Positions 51,631 to 63,838 of a stretch of DNA of 64,000 nt are shown one piece after another. The stretch's first letter is position 1. Every line of letters starts with the position of its first letter. A program made the translations under genes and the position numbers. This DNA is from Parietaria judaica (lineage: Eukaryota > Streptophyta > Magnoliopsida > Rosales > Urticaceae): NCBI GenBank assembly GCA_954871525.1, contig OX940871.1, positions 22,232,586-22,296,585 on the forward strand. Direction: 5' to 3'. Under the pieces are notes generated by a model. The model did no database searches, had not been told where the DNA came from, and was given only the letters and a program-made list of their open reading frames with translations.

Positions 51631-52290
51631 CCGTTGAGACCCGAGCGAGCATCGCCCTTCTTCTTGACCAAACGCTTGGGCTCCAAAGTAGCGACCGCAC
51701 TAATTACAAGCATACCACTCTGCCTCTCGCGGTGGCCGCCCAAGTTGAAGCCCAGATTCCTAGTAACGCCGAAGAGTTTCCAAGAGGATAACCTGTTGAT
51801 TCTATACTCGTTTCCGTATAACGACGGTCTCGATAACGCTCTACCATGAACCGAGGTCTGAGCTCTAACTATACCCAGATGGTTTCCAAGGGCCGGCTGT
51901 GTACCAGCAATCTCTGGGAACAAATTACATATAAATTAGAAAAATCACAAGAAAAAATCAACCAAAATTAATATATGAAGCATGTCTCAGTACTGAAATT
52001 ATCCATAGGAGTCAACAATGTCAAGAAAACTCTGTTCACATGAATTAAACAAGAAAAAATGTGAGAAAATACCAGTGATATAAACACATGAAACTCTGAA
52101 ATCCACATTCACTCACGGTACACAAATTGAGAACTCGTCCGAATTCGAAAGCACGAACAAGGATTCTGAAAAGGAATTTACCGAGTAAATGCATGAGAGC
52201 GCATTCATGAAATCCAACTCCAATTTCGAACTCGAATCCACACTACTAGCGGCTTGGCAATGCGGAGACTCGAAGGTGCTCGTTCACCAT
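51620..52290 (-). pseudogene. Captured fragment of an unrecognised gene (probable plastid-targeted N-terminus)
   Basis: On the minus strand, a putative upstream exon ending CATTTACTCG|GTAAATTCC near 52190 and an acceptor TTTGTTCCCAG near 51914 enclose an intron-like AT-rich gap. The downstream exon then encodes an open stretch including GNHLGIVRAQTSVHG, NRLSSWKLFGVTRNLGF and SGMLVISAVATLEPKRLVKK, which ends in the minisatellite. The Ser/Arg-rich, acid-poor composition resembles a plastid transit peptide. I do not recognise the gene. Retained splice sites suggest capture from genomic DNA. Confidence 0.5.
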
Positions 52291-52582
52291 GGCAGTTCGA
52301 GAGAGAGAGAGAGAGAGAGATGATTCAAAATTTGTAATTAAATTCCAAAATTTGTGCACAATTAATCATACCATGATTTGTGGGATAATGATAATTACCA
52401 ATTTAATTAATTACGAAAATAATAAACGAAATTGATTAATTAAAGGGTATTTTAGTATTAAAATTTGAATTAAATGTGACACCTCATGTTAATTGGCTAG
52501 TTTACAAAATTAACCAAAGTTTGGCTATTTTGCAAAATCAAAGTTTCAATTTGGCTATTTGGTGCAATTTCTCTATTATAAA

Positions 52583-54244
52583 ATGTCTAAAAACAAAGTG
52601 GCCCATTTTGCCGTCATTTTTTAACCGTTGTGAAGGGCCACAAGGATAGAGATCGATGGTTCTTTATTTATCACCTGATGGTCTCAACTTCGGTGAAGCA
52701 TAAAATGACATTCTACAATTTTAGAACACTTGAAGGAAACTTTTGGTGAAGGTGACTTAGGCGAGCATTTTCCATAAAAGGTGGAAGTTGAATAGGAGTT
52801 CAACTGGACGTTCTGGAAGTGGAGCTTGCACCCGTGATTAATAAGAAGCTTCCAGGAAGTTATCGTTCAGTGTGTTACAACGTTAACACACTACGTTAAG
52901 GGGAGCCTTTTCTTATGTTTATTTAATATTAAATATTCACATGGTAAAAAATTTCTTTACCGTTTTGGTTGATTAATTCAAAAACTTAAGTAGTTTTTCT
53001 ATTAAAACAGTTGTATTTTTACTGTTATTAAATTGTAAGTACCTTTTCCAAATAAAAACATTTGTAGTTTGTCGTTAAAAATATTGTAGTTTTGTTGTTT
53101 ATAGCATAAATAAAGAAATATTTACTTTATTTTCATAATTATTATATCAAAACCCAATTTTTAACCTCTAGAGACAAATTTGTTATACTTGTGCCACCAA
53201 AAAAATTACAAATTGTAAAGACGTATTTTCGCGTTGTACTTAGATTATGACGTGATAAGCATAAAACGACAGGAAAGTAAAGAGCGTGCAGAAAAGTAAA
53301 GGAACACCAATACTTTTTGGTAACACAATTCGGACTTCCTGTAACTACTTCTATGGGGCACTCACACAGATTAATCAACCAAGAGTTACAAGAAATGATT
53401 ACAATCAGTAATACATATGGACCCAAAGCATAAAAGGAAACTCCCCCTCACAGCTACAGTTTTGACATCCAGCACGTGAACTCTTGACGCTAGCAAGATC
53501 CCCTTGCACCAACTAGCAATGAACGTCACGTCTTTTTTCACTTCACTCGTGAATCGCTCGTCGCCTTCTCCCGAAAGTTTTTCTCAGAATATATCTGTGA
53601 TTGCTACCGAAATGGGTCTTCAACAGCGGGGACATAAACGAGCTGAGCATGAATATCTTTCCGTCTTGATGACGCAAATTAGCTTCTTGATTTTCTCCTC
53701 TGATTAGCAATAATGTGTTATATTCTTCATTAACTTCAGCTCAATATTCTTCAATTCATTGCAGAGAGAGGTCGACCCAATCACTCATTGATAGAGGATG
53801 CGCACGAACCTAGACATGTGCGACTTTGGGACTTTCCTTAAATAACTTCCAGCTGTCATGACATCAAGCATGTCAATACTTTTCATAAATAAGCCAAGAA
53901 ATCATGAATAATAAATAAGCAATAAACGAGATTCATGTTTGAACTCAAACGACAAAATTGCTCTAAGTATATGTAAAACATAAGGACTATTGCTGCAAAT
54001 CACCCTAAATTAAATAATACATAATCGTAACATATATGATTATGATATATAACTTACACAAGTTGTGGTAGAATAATTTACGAGGAACAAAAAATATATG
54101 TTTTTCGCTTTTTGGCAAATAGAAAAAACGTATATTTTCCGTCAATATCCTAAAGAATATCATACAACTTCTATTTCTTACTCAAACTCTAGCTCTCTCT
54201 TCAACAGGATATCTAGATTCGCCTATGGAAATTCGGCCTGGACT
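52583..54244. other. Intergenic spacer downstream of the second beta-glucosidase
   Basis: AT-rich. Between 53190 and 53880 the sequence is more complex (GGACCCAAAGCATAAAAGGA, AAACTCCCCCTCACAGC, CTCTTGACGCTAGCAAGATC). It may be a fragment of a dispersed repeat, but I could not identify a domain, LTR or inverted ends. No gene is supported. Confidence 0.4.
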
Positions 54245-57200
54245 CTAAAACAGTGACGTAAAGTTCCCGCCTCGGAGGAAATTCGAAAACCATTTAGCGG
54301 ACATCTTGGGGATGCGTCGGAGATTGTCGCTATAATCGATGTAGTAGAGCCCGAACCGCAGTGTGAAGCCGCTTCCCCACTCATAACAATCAAACAGCGA
54401 CCAGTAAAAGTAGCCCTTCACGTTTACACCTTTCCTGCAGCAAGAAGAACATTAGAGAGCACTTGTACAAAGATTGACCACGGCCAGTAAAACTAGGGTT
54501 TTGACTTGCTTGATTGCTTCTTTGAGGTAATACAAGTGTTCTCTCATGTACTTGATCTTGTCTTGATCGTTGAGCGCTTCGTCGATGCTGCGATTAGCGA
54601 CGTTTGCCTCTGCGTATCCTGTAAATAAATAGGCACCCTTCAATTAAGTTATGGTAATTTAGTATTTAAATAAGGAATGTCATGCGACATGATTATCCAA
54701 TATTATATCAAATGTGCCGCCATATCCTGCAACTAGCCCCCCTTCAATATATTTTTTTTTTCACGGTCGAAGTTTCCAACGTCAACTATTTTGCTTCTCT
54801 CTAAAATTCCGACTAATTTTTTATTGATTTAACGAGAATTATATGAATACCCCATTGTCTTGGGCATATTTCAATTCAAACAAAAACAAATTAACATTTT
54901 TCTTTGCTCTATCCTAGTACTCAATTGACTTTAACAACAAGCGGATGAAATTCTGTAGAGAAGCAAAATAGTAGAGATTGAGAACTTATACTGTGAAAAA
55001 AATATATAAAAATTAACGACGCTACAAAAGTTTAAAAATTAAGTAGCTATTAACCGTAACAATTATTCGCTTGATCTCTCTATCTCTTGTGTTTTTCCAA
55101 CACTTTCATGGTCTTTATACAAACTATATTACAGCGTTGTCCATGTGCCTGCCCGTTCCACGTTTTGGTGGGCATGGGCAGCCCCGGCGCGACTTGTCCA
55201 TTCGTAGTTTGATTTGGGCGAAAAAACACTCACTTAGTCTAGGGAAAGGCAACTCTCGCCCGTCTCAATTTTTTTTTTTCTTCCCGTTAATCTTTTATTT
55301 GAACAAAACTCACCCACCTATGGGCGGGGGCATATATGCAGCCACACCTGCACATGGGTGCGGGTGCCCACCGACACTCACAATGGGTGGGTCCAAACGG
55401 ATGATTTGGCGCAGGCAACCCGCTCCCACCCCGGAGAACTCTGCATACATATACTGATATATGTATGACATAAAAATAGTGATATAGATAAGGATCTGAC
55501 CATTGGCAGTGATGATGATAGGAGGGTTGTTGTACTTCCTCTTCATGAACATCAAGAGTTTCAATAGCCCAATGGGATAACTATAAACATACCCACCTCC
55601 TTCAGCCTGCAAAACATCATAGAGCATTCAACTTGAATAAAATATCATTGAGTTGATCATTTTTTTTTTTTAAGGAAATTTGCTTTTACATACATTCTTT
55701 TTTCAATTTTATGCAAAAATATTCCACATCTATTTTAGAAAGCAACTAAATATACATACCCAGCTCTAAGTGTAATTTGACAATATACTACTTTCTATCT
55801 TCCTTTTTTTTTTTAATAAAAAAATCCAATTTAAAATGCCTAAAATTTAGGATTAATAATAGTTTTTCTTTTTGCAAATATATGGTTTTTTCTTCTTCCA
55901 TAAATTAATGGTAAAACTCTAAAATTATGGGAGATTTTGGGTTTATTAAAACTTAAAATGACAGGAGGGTATAAAAAGAAAAAAAGAACAAAGTACATTT
56001 CCCAGTATATCTTAACAATTTATAAATTCAAGGATATAGTTATAAGAAATTTGAGAATGGAAAGTATATAGCAAAATACCTTTTTTTTTTATCTCTACAT
56101 AAAACTTAGAAATTAGCTCCTACCTTAAGACCGATAACAGCATCGTTTCTCGTCGCTGTGATTCGGCCAGTACAAAAAAAAAATGTATCAGATTACGGAG
56201 CGTCGGTAATGAAACACCAGAAAGACAATTGATTTTTGGTATAGGAAAAGAGCAAACTTACGCGTGATTTTGACCAGGCTGTCGCCAAGATAGTGTGGCG
56301 GCACGGAAGGTCCCGTCTTGAAAGCGAATCGGGACGTGAAGTAGTTGACACCAATGAAGTCGTAAGCTCCTTTGACCAAATCCTTCTCATCTTCTGTCAA
56401 AGTTGGCAATCTAGACTTCACGTACTCTCTCATACTTTTTGGATAATCTCCAAAGATCAACGGTTCAACATGCCTGAGTTTGTTGCATAATTGACATTAA
56501 TTATGAATATTTGCAGCAAAAATACTACAAAGATAGGTGAAAATGACGGCATATACCACTTTTTTTTTTTAGAACATATATTTCGTGTAAAGAGGAATAT
56601 GCCGCCACTTTTCACCTAATCTGCAAATATAGGCTACTAAACACGTTTTTCTTAAATCTTAATTAATATTGGACAAACCATCCATATAGGAAGTCCGGAT
56701 ATCTCTCTGCCGCCGCAATGTCTTCCGGCGAATTAGTGTAAGGCTCCATATACTCTCCGACGACAACCATTCCGATTTTCCCTCCTTGTTGAGCCTTCGA
56801 TCACATCAAAATATTAAATTGATGAATAAATACCGGCCTTAATAATATTGGGGTCGCAATTCGAATAGCGGGAAATGAGCAGCCCATTTATGTCAAAAAT
56901 TAAAACGAACAAACCACCTTTAGTAATCTATAAGGGTGTGTATGAGTTGGATTGAGTAACTTGGAGCTAAAACTCAATCTAATCCAATCATATTATGTTT
57001 TAAGAAATCAACCTAATGGAACTAAATTTATTTAAAAATTCCTATGCAACCTAACTTGAAAAATTATGGGTTCTTTGGTTGGGTCATTTGATTGCAATTA
57101 GAGACAATAAAAGATAATTTATAACTTTCTAATATTTAAATATTATAACGAACAATACGCACGGAAATTGTATGCTTTAAAGGGAAACGATAGTTCATGT

Positions 57201-60200
57201 CTATTTTTGACGCACACGAACTGTCTGTTTTTTTTTCTTTCTAGTAACCAGACACAAATTCTTATTTTTCTTTTAAAAGATTTAGAAGATGCAAAGAAAA
57301 AGATCTTTTTTTTCCTTCTAATTGAACCGGATAACATGTCTCTAATTAATATAATTACGAGCCTTGTCTCCTTCTTTTTGTTTTCTAACTTAAAACTTTG
57401 TTGGAATTCGAGTTCGCTTCGTAGAATTTTCAGCCTCAATTTTCACTCATACAAAGGCGGATAATGGAAAAAATGCTGACCCGTCTTCCGTTACTCAAAT
57501 ATCGAACAAAACTGAATCATTCACGGGCACTGTTTTTTTTTTCTTTGTACCTGAAACCTCTGTCTGTAGAGCCTTACAGCAGTGGCGTGGGCGAGAAGGT
57601 AGTTGTGGCCGATAATGTAGGGCTCGGTGGCCGAGTTCCCAGCTGGGCACGGGCCGAACGGCGGCGGCAACGAGCACCTTCCAGGCGCAAACTTTCCCAA
57701 GTCGTATCCAAGCGCCGCCACGAACGGCTCGTTCACCGTCACCCAGTACTTCACTCTGTCACCGTACGTCTTAAATAGAAGCTCGGCGTAGTCCCTGAAA
57801 TCGTTACTGCGAAAGACAACACAATACCATTTGATCAAAGTTCATTAAGCTAAAGTCAGCTAAGTCTAGTAGTGTAATTTCTGCATCGTGCAGAAATGTT
57901 TTAATAATTACTCTCATATGTTCATTAATACATACTATTATCATAATTCAATTACAGTGTTCTACTATTTTCAAGGAGTCTGGCAAGTGAGTCAATTGAG
58001 CATGCTTGTCGGGACCGAAAGATGGTGAACTAAGCATGAGTAAGACTGATAACGTGCAAATCGTTAGTCTGACTTAAGATTAGAGGCGAAAGCCGAATCA
58101 AATTGTCTAGTAGTTGGCTCCCTCCGAAGTTTTCATCCGAATTTTATCGGGGCAGGAACCGAGTTCAAGATTAAACTACATTATTTCAAGCAAGGGCGGA
58201 CGAAACTACAGCCTAAAGGGAGCTAGAGTCCCCTCTGTGTTTCGAAAAAATTTCACATTATAAATCTTAATTCTTTTCATCTTTTACACTTTAATATCTT
58301 TTTATTTGACAAAAAGCAAAAACAAAAAAAACTCAATCTAAAGTGTTCAACTTAGATAAATTTATTCTGATAAGGTTACTAATCTTATCTCTCTCTCTTT
58401 TTCACTCTTATTTGATCAATATCATAAAATGGCTTACACGATGGAGCGGTTCAAGAAGCCTCCGTACGCCGCATCAAGAGCTTGGGGCGTGTCGAAATGC
58501 AACATCGTCACAAATGGCTTGATTTCTGGATTAAGAATCAAAGAAGAATTAAAAATTGTACGAAAAAAATCTCGATAGATTAAAAAGCAACGGATGGACG
58601 CCGCGTATTGCTTGTTGTATGCCTTACTATGTTTTATTAACTCGTTGATCACTTTGTTGTAGAAATTAATGCCCTCTTTGTTTACTCCGGCGCGCAATGA
58701 ACCACCTGAAGATTCAAAATCGATACGAAAAATGACAATTTTTTATGAGCTGAGCTTTTTCTTTTCCTTAAGTTGCAATTATAAAGTAAAAAGATTTGAA
58801 GAATGAAGTTTGAATGATAACGGAACTCCTAACAGCTTTCTAAGAAGTAAAAAGAGATAAGAATAAAAACTTAACGAGGCAAAATCCGGGGCTCAAAATT
58901 AAAGGGATATATGTTGCATAAATACTCATAAAATAGTGTTTTTAGGCCGCATAATCGTATTTTTTGCTTACATCCAATGTTACGATTAATGTAACTTCGC
59001 GTTAATGTTCAAATTAGTCACCCAACAAATATCCTAATAATAAATAAATAAATAAAAAACAAATACTCACACGGTAAAATCCGGGGCCATGAAATGGAGA
59101 ATCTATAAGTATCAACTCCGGTGGCTTTCAAGAGCCTTATATCTTCCTACCACCAAAATTAAAAGACAGAAAAAGAAAAAAAAAGATTAAATTAATTATA
59201 AATAAATCAGTGAACTAGAATCATGTTTTTTAATTGTTACCTTAAATCTCTTGTATGAATCAATTGATGTTAAACTGTTATTTCCATCTAAAATATTACC
59301 TGCACATTTTCAAGGAAAAAAAAATATAAAGGATAACGAAACTTTGATTAAGTCTGAATTAGCAAAAACTTGATATTAGTTAATTCTTAATTATTATTAT
59401 TATCTATGTATTTATATATGAAAAAACCTGGAGTTAAGTTATAGTGATCCCAAATGCTTTGTCCTCTACCACTTGTATTTCCTGATCCTTCAATCTGTAA
59501 CCAAATGAATTAATTTCTCTTAATTCTTCTCAAGTGAATAATGATATATATTTTATACGGGAAACTTCATAAAATGACCTTCAAAACACCACATATATTT
59601 TTATTACACTTTAGATTTTCATTATTCTCAAAGTAACTTTTTTAAATTTTATTTACCAAAATACCCCTGCAAAATATACATATCGTGTCTTGAAAAATGG
59701 ACATATCGCGTCCTGAAAAATAGACATATTGTGTCCGTAAAAATGAACGAATTGTCGGTATTTTGGTACATAAAATTTAAAAATGTTGTTTTGAGAATTA
59801 TGAAAACTTGAGGTTTAATAAAAAAATATATATTATGTTTTGAAGGTAATTTTATGAAGTTTTCCTTTTTATATTTAATTTATAAATATGCACATCACAT
59901 CCTAGTCCTGTAGATACACAATTCCAGAAAATGGTATGTTGAATAAAAAAATATATAGCACATCTATTCGTCTTGTAGATACATAAATCCCGAAATCGGT
60001 ATCCCGATTCTTTTTTTAAAACGAACCGGAAAAATATACCAATATGCACATCGGATCTATCCCTATGAATTTAAGACTCAACAAACCGTTTTTTTATTAT
60101 TAATTATGTATATTTAGATGGTCGGATAAGATTAGTTAGTCCTTTAAAAAGATAAAGTGCCGAAAATTCCCTTTTCTAGAAGTTGCATTTTTTCCAAGAA

Positions 60201-61019
60201 AATGAAAAAATTGATTCGGAATTTCCGAACCCCCATATTTTCAGGATTAATCACAGATTCACATCTTGAAATTATCGTGTCACTACAATGTTTGGAGTTT
60301 GAACAAAAAGAAAGTTAATCCATTATTCGTGAAAATATTGATAATTAAAATTCTATCTATATAAATGCATTAATAATTAATGATAGGGATATTTGCGGCA
60401 TAAGTACTCAATATTTTTCTAAAGCCATTCATTCTCAATTTTAGTGGCAATATTAACCTATGGCCACAAAACAGTGCCGATGTCCAGTTTCGTTCATGTT
60501 CCATTAAGGTTTGTTTCACGACGAAAATACATGTACGTCTACGATTAAACTACGAAACATCAGCTATTCAACATTTCTATTAACTAAACTATAAATGTAT
60601 ACGTACGCTTATCTCTAACTTAAACTAAGTTCATTCGAGATATACGGATTTGAGCCCCATACTACTATTTATGCTAAAAAGAGATATGCCGGTACACTTG
60701 AAACAGGATCAGATACTTATGTCGCAAATATCCCTAAATATTATATAATGTCACCTGTTGGGCAGAAGTTGCAGCACCAAAGAGAAAATCTTGAGGGAAT
60801 TCAGATCTCTTGACGTTTAAATTGTTCTCTTGAAGTCCTACATTCATAAAATGATGAGCAAACAGTGACGACCCCGTCCCGGAAAAAGTCGAAAAACCTT
60901 TCAGCGCGCAGAAATCCCGTGTTATTACCTTGGCAGAAGAGGAACAAAACAACGACGAAAGAAGCGACGCAGAATCCAACGATGATCTCGAACCCAAAAT
61001 GCCTTCTCGGACGTGCCAT
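54245..61019 (-). CDS. GH1 beta-glucosidase homolog lacking the catalytic nucleophile
   Basis: Fourteen exons: 61019-60929, 60837-60755, 59494-59428, 59299-59241, 59146-59071, 58705-58628, 58525-58438, 57806-57551, 56794-56679, 56473-56262, 56155-56124, 55606-55501, 54618-54510 and 54434-54245. They sum to 1563 bases, or 520 residues, with no stop or frameshift. Exons 3-14 match the first gene base for base in length. The N-terminus is basic, then hydrophobic (about 11-28), a signal peptide or anchor. [35 protein letters not shown] (acid/base E207) and C-terminal GYFYWSLFD are kept. The nucleophile motif is IITANG: residue 420 is Ala (GCC), where GH1 enzymes have Glu. Hydrolysis by the normal double-displacement route is therefore not expected. 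Intron 13 has a GC donor (AA|GCAAGT). All other borders are GT-AG. Confidence 0.92.
55140..55440. repeat. GC-rich insert in intron 12 of the second beta-glucosidase
   Basis: TGTGCCTGCCCGTTCCACG, GGTGGGCATGGGCAGCCCCG, CACCCACCTATGGGCGGGGG, GGGTGCGGGTGCCCACC and GGCAACCCGCTCCCACCCC lie in an otherwise AT-rich intron. Vocabulary and intron position match the insert in the paralog at 43075-43315, but the two are not simple copies of each other. Confidence 0.6.
59569..59865. mobile_element. MITE, family A copy 2, in intron 2 of the second beta-glucosidase
   Basis: The left end GGAAACTTCATAAAATGACC with CTTCAAAACACCACATATAT is inverted at the right end (GTTTTGAAGGTAATTTTATG, then AAGTTTTCC). The interior contains AAAATACCCCTGCAAAAT and direct repeats with CTTGAAAAATGGACATATCG and CCTGAAAAATAGACATAT. 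The same interior occurs in the copy at 30308-30580. It has no coding capacity. Confidence 0.75.
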
Positions 61020-61860
61020 ATATCAACGGATATATTATATACACATATACATATACATATACATATATCTATAGAACACGGATGAAACCCCACATATTTA
61101 CAGTGACATGCATGCACCAATAATCTTCTTGAAACTGGGATTTTTGTCTGAATTAATTTAATGGTGTTTTTGAGGAACTAAAAGAGCGTAGTTGGTAGTA
61201 ATGTGCTATTTATACGTGGGATGGTTGAGTTAGCTAAAGAGCAACAAGAATAATATCATTTTAGCCTTTAAAATATGAAGGTGATTATAACTGTAAAACC
61301 AGCAAAAGCCATGGCCATATAAATTCCTAGCATATAGGGCTGAAAGATAATATAACAGAAGAGACAAGTGTATTTCATATATAGGAACCAGAAACTCTTG
61401 CTTCATCGAACCCCATCTGTAACTTTTTACTTTCACGTTCATGGTGTTATTTTTAGGCACTGTTTGGTTCACTGTTTTTTTTTTTTTTTTTTTTCTCCAT
61501 GAAAATTAAATCAATTTCCATATGTATATATATATATATATACATATTATATGCATAGATTATTTCGTTTTAATTTCTCATAATTATTGCCATTGAATTC
61601 CGGCGATAAAGAAAATAAAGACAAGAGATTAATTTGGATTAATTAGTAGCGGAGCAAGTACCAAATATATTGATTTTTGTAGTGGCATAATTTTTTTTTT
61701 TCATAGCCAAAGTTCTCGTCATTATTGTAAAACAGAAGAAAAAAAAATTGTTTACAAACACTTTTAACACGTGTCCAAGACTTATTAACATTAGTGGTGC
61801 AAAGAGATATTGAATAGCATATATATTGGGGTTATAAACAAATTTTTAAGAGATAGATAT
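61020..61860. other. Upstream region of the second beta-glucosidase
   Basis: Probable promoter and leader of the minus-strand gene. It includes a (TA/CATA)n tract at about 61030-61070, an (AT)n tract at about 61525-61541 and a long T-run near 61470-61494. No gene is seen. Confidence 0.5.
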
Positions 61861-62270
61861 CTCCGAATTTGAATTTAACAACTTCTGAAGTCGATGATGT
61901 TATGTCCGAGGTCGGGGATAGCATTTTTGAATTCGGAGTTGTTACACGTGAATACGGAGATAGCTCTCTCGGGGTTAGCATCACCGAGTTCAATGTTAGC
62001 ATCCTTGACTTCGTTTTTAGCTTTACCGTCCCCGAGTCAGGGATTAATATATCTGAAGTTTGTGTATAAAATCACTGACCTTAGATATTGTAATGGTCCC
62101 ACACAGATTTAGGGTTTGTACCAAAAATAGAAAACCGACTTCGGAGAGGCTATCACCGAATGGAGGTTTACAAACCCTGACCTCGGGAGTAGCATCACTT
62201 ATTTTGATGTTGACCGTTCCAACTACGGTGGTTCCAACCACAGTGCCAAACTATACAATGCGGTGGTTCA
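61861..62270 (+). repeat. Degenerate short-period repeat (about 25-35 bp)
   Basis: Words of the type GGTCGGGGATAGCAT, ATACGGAGATAGCTC, GGGGTTAGCATCACCGAG, AATGTTAGCATCCTTGAC and CGGGAGTAGCATCAC recur at irregular 25-35-bp spacing. This leaves short open frames with a repeating E-V/F-G-D-S-I pattern on the plus strand. It looks like a decayed minisatellite, possibly from a transposon. Protein coding is not supported. Confidence 0.5.
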
Positions 62271-63150
62271 CCTAGATCTATGGTTTTCATCCCCCAAAAG
62301 AGTGTAATGGACCAAAAAATAAGAAGTTAAGGTTTCGAATGCTAATATTGGCGGCAGGGGAAAGGCATTTTCATGGCTTTTTGTGACGGCGACGACATGA
62401 GCGTTTGGCCCACCTCAAAACTTCCATGGTCTCACCGTTGAAGAGATTCTTGGATCCTAAAATGGTAATATTTGTGGAGGAGAAGTGGTCCCTCACCGGA
62501 AGAGAATGTCGGCGAATATAGAAACGGGGAAATGGAAGTATGGTCCAAAAAGTAGGGTTTTTTCTTTCTTCTTTTATATGAAGTTTTAAAGGTATTTTGG
62601 GAATGAAACAATGAACATCACTAGTTTTCCAATTTTAGAATATGTGTTACTAAATTTTGATTTTTACCCAACTTTTATCTAGTATCACTATATAATGAAT
62701 ATTCCCTAAAAAATATGTCAAGTAATCTATGTGATGTACACAAGATAATATTTATTGTTACTTCTTCTATTAATATTATTTAAACAGGACTGCAACTTCT
62801 TAACAGAATAAGATAAATAATTTTTTTTATAAATTAAATTTTTTTAGCTAATTTTTTTATTAAAATTAAATACAAACATGTTTATTAAAGTAAGGACTAT
62901 ATATAAATATTATTTTATTTAAAATTATTAATTTATCAGATATTAATTTTACAAATTAGTGCACAAACAAATAAAGTGCAGGGCACTCCTTCCAAATTAC
63001 TTAATTATATAATTAAAAATCTCGAATGTCCAAATATAGCTGCCGGGGAAGTATTCCCCTGTACACAACACCACTAATACATTTCTCACTACACTTCTTG
63101 TTTTCATCCACGTAAGCAAGCCTCCCTGACGTGACACGTGTCGAGTCGTA
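62271..63150. other. Intergenic spacer upstream of MPC1
   Basis: A moderately GC-rich patch (62370-62540, with GTGACGGCGACGACATGAGC and CTCACCGGAAGAG) without a sustained frame is followed by AT-rich DNA. Nothing assignable is seen. Confidence 0.45.
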
Positions 63151-63838
63151 ACAGGTGGACACCCCTCTGAAACTTCTCTCTCTCACTCGCATAATTTACA
63201 GTCTTCGTCTTCATCATATTCAATTCCCGAACAGAGCAAAGCCTCTCTCTCTCTCTCTCTCCTCCGCCATTTTCGTCTCAAGGTATCCATTGACTTTGCT
63301 TCCCTGTCTCGTTCATCTTCGTTCTCTATCGACCTGCTCTTCTCTGAAACCAATCTGAATCTAGGTTTGGGTTATGGAGGATCGGAAATCTGGATTCAGA
63401 GGGAAATCTTTAGGTTACGTGTTCCTAGTTAGCTCCTGATCGTGTTGATCGTGTTGTTCCTCCATGGCTGAGAAATCCATGCTTCAAATGGCTCATTTGT
63501 GATGCGTGTGAATCCTTGTGTTCTATAATCTATACCATTTGAGTACTTAATTTTATTGAAAAAAAGGTCTAATTAGTCTCCAAATTGCTTGATTTCTGAG
63601 TGTGTCGAGTGATTGACAGCTGATTAGGGCAGTTTATTCAGTTTTGTTTCTGAACTTGATTGGGCGTCGGAGTTTGAATTCCGATTTCATTGCGTGGCTG
63701 AAAACAAGCTTAACCGGTTCGTTGATCATAGAAAAGGATCATGTAGTTCTTGAGCCGTCGGTTCTTCGATGCTGAATCTTTTCATGCCTTTATGTTTTGT
63801 CTGACGGAAGGCGCTTCTTAAGCAGGTGAGAGGCTGCG
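63151..63838 (+). promoter_or_regulatory. MPC1 leader with a (CT)n tract and a 5' UTR intron
   Basis: CTCTCTCTCTCTCTCTCTCT at about 63243-63263 is typical of plant core promoter/leader Y-patches. A probable leader exon ends TCTCAAG at 63282 before GTATCC, and the acceptor TTAAGCAG ends at about 63825, only 13 bp before the start codon. A 5' UTR intron of about 540 bp is inferred. ACGTGACACGTGTCG near 63129-63143 contains a G-box (CACGTG-type) core just upstream. Confidence 0.55.

Larger units (their letters stand above)
51045..52573. mobile_element. Mutator-like element, family B copy 2, with 9-bp target duplication
   Basis: The flanking direct repeat TATTATAAA is at 51036-51044 and 52574-52582. 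The ends carry AAACTTTGGTTAATTTTGTA and its inverse with about 100 bp of inverted similarity, and they match the ends of the element at 36252-37561. The interior has the same 21-bp minisatellite, then a higher-GC gene fragment on the minus strand, then a GA microsatellite (about 52301-52321). It is non-autonomous. Inverted repeats plus an exact 9-bp duplication identify it as Mutator-like. Confidence 0.88.

Noticed and set aside
53142..53426. 94-residue minus-strand frame and complex sequence around it
   Set aside because: It may be a repeat fragment, but no retroelement domain, LTR or TIR could be seen, so it was not called as a gene or mobile element.
54245..61019. The second beta-glucosidase as a simple pseudogene
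   Set aside because: All 14 exons keep frame, exon lengths match the functional paralog from exon 3 on, and splice sites are intact. Only the nucleophile codon and one GC donor are unusual.
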